Below, one piece after another: positions 40,751-43,786 of a stretch of DNA of 43,786 nucleotides (positions within the stretch are counted from its first letter, which is position 1; every line of letters begins with the position of its first letter). A program made the translations under genes and the position numbers. The notes beneath the pieces are model-generated. The model made no database searches, was not told the DNA's origin, and saw only the letters and a program-made list of their open reading frames with translations. The stretch is taken from contig NZ_JADDRL010000080.1 of NCBI RefSeq assembly GCF_021538895.1, forward strand, positions 1 through 43,786, given 5' to 3'. The DNA comes from Streptomyces olivochromogenes. Its GTDB lineage: Bacteria > Actinomycetota > Actinomycetes > Streptomycetales > Streptomycetaceae.

Positions 40751-41269
40751 ATGAGCGTCGCAGAACCCCGCAGGATTGTCCTCTTCCGGCATGCGAAAGC
40801 AGACTGGCCCCAGGTGACCGATCACGAGCGGCCGCTCGCTGAGCGGGGCCGCATGGACGCCGCAGTCGCCGGACGCAAGCTGGCCGACAGCGGCATCCCC
40901 TTCGACCTGGCCCTGTGCTCCACCGCCGTCCGGACCCGCGAGACCTGGAAGCTCGCCGTCCACGAGCTCCCGCACCGGCCGAGAACGGTCTACGAGGAGC
41001 GGCTCTACGAGGCCTCGCCCGGCGAGCTGATCGCCGCGCTGAACGAGATCACCGACGACGTGCAGAACGTGATCCTGATCGGTCACAACCCGAGCGTGCA
41101 CGGTCTCGCCGAGATCCTCCCCGGCTCCGCCGAGGGCGACGCCCGCGATCGGATGAGCCGCCGGGGCTTCCCCGCCGCCGCCTTCGCGGTCGTGACCTTC
41201 GACGGCTCCTGGAAGGGCCTGGAGCCGGGCGTGGGCACACTGGCCGACTACTGGGCGCCGTCCGAGTGA
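40751..41269 (+). CDS. SixA-like histidine phosphatase
   Basis: 172 residues, histidine phosphatase superfamily. LFRHAKADW (about 11-19) holds the nucleophilic His and Arg, CSTAVRTRETW the second Arg and GHNPSVHGLAE (about 116-126) the second His. SixA-type proteins dephosphorylate phosphohistidine domains, though the substrate here is unknown. ATG 40751 is preceded by a weak purine-rich site; an in-frame ATG at 40727 is possible. Convergent with serB, with a terminator between. Confidence 0.9.
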   Translation: MSVAEPRRIVLFRHAKADWPQVTDHERPLAERGRMDAAVAGRKLADSGIPFDLALCSTAVRTRETWKLAVHELPHRPRTVYEERLYEASPGELIAALNEITDDVQNVILIGHNPSVHGLAEILPGSAEGDARDRMSRRGFPAAAFAVVTFDGSWKGLEPGVGTLADYWAPSE

Positions 41270-41291
41270 CCCGGTCCGCGTGACGGCACAC

Positions 41292-41333
41292 GGCGAGGGG
41301 CCCGGCACCGTGGTGGTGCCGGGCCCCTCCGCC
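41292..41333. terminator. Bidirectional terminator between SixA-like gene and serB
   Basis: AGGGGCCCGGCACC (41296-41309) pairs perfectly with GGTGCCGGGCCCCT (41315-41328); GGCG and CGCC just outside can extend the stem. Confidence 0.9.
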
Positions 41334-41350
41334 GCTGCCTCGCGGGCGGC

Positions 41351-42559
41351 TCAGTCCTCGTCGTGCATGTCCGCGGCCTCGACCTCTTCGCGGGTGACGC
41401 CCAGCAGGTACAGGACCGTGTCCAGGAAGGGGAAGTTCACCGCGGTGTGCGCGGCCTGGCGGACGACCGGCTTGGCGTTGAAGGCCACGCCCAGGCCCGC
41501 CGCGTTCAGCATGTCCAGGTCGTTGGCGCCGTCGCCGATCGCCACCGTCTGGGAGAGCGGGACACCGGCCTCGGCCGCGAACCGGCGCAGCAGCCGCGCC
41601 TTGCCCGCCCGGTCCACGATCTCCCCGGTGACCCGGCCCGTCAGCCTCCCGTCCACGATCTCCAGGGTGTTGGCCTGGGCGAAGTCCAGCCCCAGCCGCT
41701 CCTTCAGATCGTCCGTCACCTGCGTGAACCCGCCGGAGACGACGCCGACTTGGTAGCCGAGCCGCTTCAGCGTACGGATCAGGGTGCGCGCGCCCGGCGT
41801 CAGTCGCACCTCGCCGCGCACCTTCTGCACCACCGAGGCGTCCAGCCCCTCCAGCAGGGCCACGCGCGCGTGCAGCGACTGCTCGAAGTCCAGCTCGCCG
41901 CGCATCGCGGCCGCCGTGACCTCGGCGACCTTGTCCTCGCAGCCGGCGTGCGCGGCGAAGAGCTCGATCACCTCGTCCTGGATGAGGGTGGAGTCCACGT
42001 CCATGACCACCAGGCGCTGGGCCCGCCGGTGCAGGCCCGCCGACACGACCGCGATGTCGACGCCGAGCGCGGCCGCGTCGGACACCAGGGTGGTGCGCAG
42101 CGGCTCGGTCTCCACGCCGGACACCGCGAACTCGACGGCGGTCACGGGGTACTTGGCGAGCCGGAAGATACGGTCGATGTTGCCGCCGGCCTTGGCGATC
42201 CGGGCGGCGATGGCGGCGGTCGACTCGGCGGTGAGGGGGTGACCGAGGACGGTCACCAGGGAGCGGCCATGACCACGCGGGCGGTTGTCGCCGTGCCCGG
42301 AGATGATCTCCGCCTGCATCTTCATCAACTCGGCCCAGCTGTGCACGGTGGCCCGGAGGTCGCCCTCCAGTCCGGCGGGTGGCTGGGTCACGAGCGCGCA
42401 CAGGACGAGACGGCCGCGGGTGACGACCTGCTCGATGTCGACCACGTCGACGGAATAGGCGGCAAGGGTGTCGAAGAGGCCGGCCGTGATGCCCGGCCTG
42501 TCCTTGCCGAAAATCTTGACGAGGAGAGTGGGGACCTCGGAGGTCTGCGTAGCGCTCAT
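41351..42559 (-). CDS. serB: Phosphoserine phosphatase SerB
   Basis: 402 residues. Two N-terminal ACT-like regions (about 10-85, KIFGKDRPGITAGLFDTLAAYSVDVVDIEQ; about 100-170) are followed by the HAD phosphatase domain: MDVDSTLIQDEVIELFA (about 187-203) with the nucleophilic Asp, GVVSGGFTQV (about 276) and GDGANDLDML (about 347-356). It makes serine from phosphoserine. Start ATG at 42559 with GGTGG upstream. The ACT regions suggest serine feedback. Confidence 0.95.
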   Translation of the reverse strand: MSATQTSEVPTLLVKIFGKDRPGITAGLFDTLAAYSVDVVDIEQVVTRGRLVLCALVTQPPAGLEGDLRATVHSWAELMKMQAEIISGHGDNRPRGHGRSLVTVLGHPLTAESTAAIAARIAKAGGNIDRIFRLAKYPVTAVEFAVSGVETEPLRTTLVSDAAALGVDIAVVSAGLHRRAQRLVVMDVDSTLIQDEVIELFAAHAGCEDKVAEVTAAAMRGELDFEQSLHARVALLEGLDASVVQKVRGEVRLTPGARTLIRTLKRLGYQVGVVSGGFTQVTDDLKERLGLDFAQANTLEIVDGRLTGRVTGEIVDRAGKARLLRRFAAEAGVPLSQTVAIGDGANDLDMLNAAGLGVAFNAKPVVRQAAHTAVNFPFLDTVLYLLGVTREEVEAADMHDED

Positions 42560-42779
42560 GGTGCAACCACCGTATCCGGCACCCAGTGCCTTGGGCCCAT
42601 GCGGTCCGTCTAGCGGACACCGAACAGTAGGTGTCGGTCCGGTGTCGAGGCCCTGACCTCCCGGCCACACTTCGATCACCCTCCCACTCCGCTCCGCTAC
42701 GCGCACGACGGGAACACCGCCGGCGGCTCTGCCGACGAGGTGGGACTGCACGGGGGTGTCGCCACGCCCGGTCCACCGA

Positions 42780-43786
42780 CCATTGTCCCGCCGGCGCGCA
42801 GGGGGCTCCGCCGGCTTGGCAGCGATGGCTCCGCGGGCTTGGCAGTGAGGGGCCCGCGGGCGCGGCAAGGGGGTCCCCGTGGGCGCGGCCGGGTGGGCTG
42901 TGCAGGCCTGCCGTAGTGCTGCCGCGGGCTCGGTCGGGTGGGGTCCGCGGGCTTGGCCGCATTGCTCTCACGAGGCTGGCGGCATCGGCAGCGGCTGACC
43001 TGTCGGTCTGGTTGTGGTGGCCCTGTCGGCTCGGCTGTGCGATAGCTGTCAGCTTGGCCGCATCGGTCATGCTGGCACGGCGGGTGGGCTGCGTAGGCCT
43101 GCCGTAGTGCTGCCGCGGGCTCGGTCGGGTGGGGTCCGCGGGCTTGGCCGCATTGCTCTCACGAGGCTGGCGGCATCGGCATCGGCTGCCCTGCCGGTTT
43201 GGTTGTGGTGTCTGCTGGCTTGGCTGCGATAGCCGCCGGTCCGGCCGCAACGGTCCCCGCTGTATCGGCCGGGTGGGCCCTGCAGCCTGGCCGTACTGCT
43301 CCCGCCAGCCCGGCCGCATCGGCGCCGTCGGCCCTGCCGGTCTGGCTCTGGTGGCCTTGCCGGCTTGGCTGCGATAGCCGTCAGCTTGGCCGCAGTGTTC
43401 CCGCTTTCTCGGCCGTGTGGGCTCCGCAGCCTGGCCGCAGCGCTGCTATGAGCCTGGCGCAACGGCACCTCCAGCCCCTGCCGGTCCGGCTGTAGGGGCT
43501 CTGACGGCTTGGCTGCGCGATAGCCGTCAGCTAGGCCGCAACCGTCCCGCCGGCCCGGCCGCGTGGGCTCCGCAGCCTGGCCGCACCGCTCCCACCAGCC
43601 CGGCCGCAACGGCACCGCCAGCCCCGCCGGCCCGGCTGTGGTGGCCCTACCGGCTTGGCTGCCGTAGCCCCGCCAGGCCAGCAGCAACGGTCCCGCCAGC
43701 CCAGTCGCAACGGTCCCGACGGCGCGTCCGCAGTGGCACCCTCCGGCCCGGCTCCGTGTTCCCGCCGGGCCCACCGCACGGGCTCC
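42780..43786. repeat. Higher-order minisatellite, no genes seen
   Basis: The last 1 kb is made of degenerate units about 22-24 bases long (typified by CGGCCGCAACGGTCCCGCC and GGCTTGGCTGCGATAGCC) arranged in larger blocks. Blocks restart with GTGGGCT or GTGGGCC at 42893, 43084, 43273, 43417 and 43563, i.e. spacings of 191, 189, 144 and 146. An 87-base stretch is identical between 42904-42990 and 43095-43181. Continues to the window edge. Between 42560 and 42780 only the serB upstream region is seen. Confidence 0.85.

Noticed and set aside
41049..43319. 756-codon minus-strand frame over serB and the repeat array
   Set aside because: It runs out of frame through serB and through degenerate repeats; Pro/Arg/Gly-rich with no recognisable domain.
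43067..43774. 235-codon minus-strand frame within the end repeat
   Set aside because: Its repeating peptide comes from the DNA repeat, several frames are equally open, and no ribosome site or domain is visible.
42780..43786. CRISPR array
   Set aside because: Units are degenerate and contiguous without unique spacers of constant length, and no cas gene is present.

Overview
The window is very GC-rich, has almost exclusively G or C in third codon positions, uses many GTG starts and overlapping ATGA/GTGA junctions, and encodes the nucleoid protein Gbn, a Streptomyces-type fabG-fabI pair, TldD/PmbA, GlsB and the Asp23/AmaP envelope cluster. This points to a Streptomyces chromosome, core rather than arm. 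From memory the order (fabI, fabG, pmbA/tldD, tyrS, moaA, symporter, S8 protease, enoyl-CoA hydratase, gbn, ABC-F) matches the SCO1800s to SCO1840s of S. coelicolor, read in the opposite direction. No tRNA, rRNA, prophage or CRISPR array was seen.

Region by region: 1-2461 holds a PQQ-propeller-like secreted protein and an ABC-F translation factor that appears to have a leaderless seven-codon leader ORF. 2460-3018 is a dense cluster of GATC sites ahead of gbn. 3165-4398 is an enoyl-CoA hydratase-like gene and a degenerate repeat tract. 4398-7643 is an Asp23/Gls24-AmaP envelope cluster, with four translationally coupled or closely spaced small genes downstream of an Asp23 gene and one divergent Asp23-like gene. 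7680-12488 is a minus-strand block (SDR, GH15, SURF1, zinc-ribbon protein, exonuclease-BRCT). 12674-16889 is a tightly coupled catabolic operon (acetoacetate decarboxylase-like, SDR, two amidohydrolases). 16992-20476 carries a VIT-family protein, then an AGMO-like fatty acid hydroxylase overlapping a YhhN/TMEM86-like lysoplasmalogenase, then a zinc alcohol dehydrogenase; this looks like a bacterial ether-lipid cleavage cassette. 20477-26210 is minus strand: CopD, a CoA-transferase behind two palindromes, and two tandem secreted subtilases. 26461-29590 is DUF485 plus acetate-type symporter, then moaA.

29591-29881 and 40469-40667 are two MITE-like elements with perfect terminal inverted repeats. 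Each sits exactly on a CTAG that also supplies the stop codon of the neighbouring gene or genes. 29882-32613 holds small conserved proteins, DUF3099, GlsB and tyrS. 32657-37296 is pmbA-tldD divergent from fabG-fabI. 37457-40468 is a secreted small protein, a GntR regulator divergent from an MFS exporter with an apparently leaderless start, and two very small membrane proteins. 40751-42559 is a SixA-like phosphatase and serB. 42780 to the end is a gene-poor higher-order minisatellite.

The most interesting candidates are the ether-lipid cassette, the CTAG stop-codon MITEs, the higher-order repeat, the gbn GATC cluster, and the leader ORF before the ABC-F gene.
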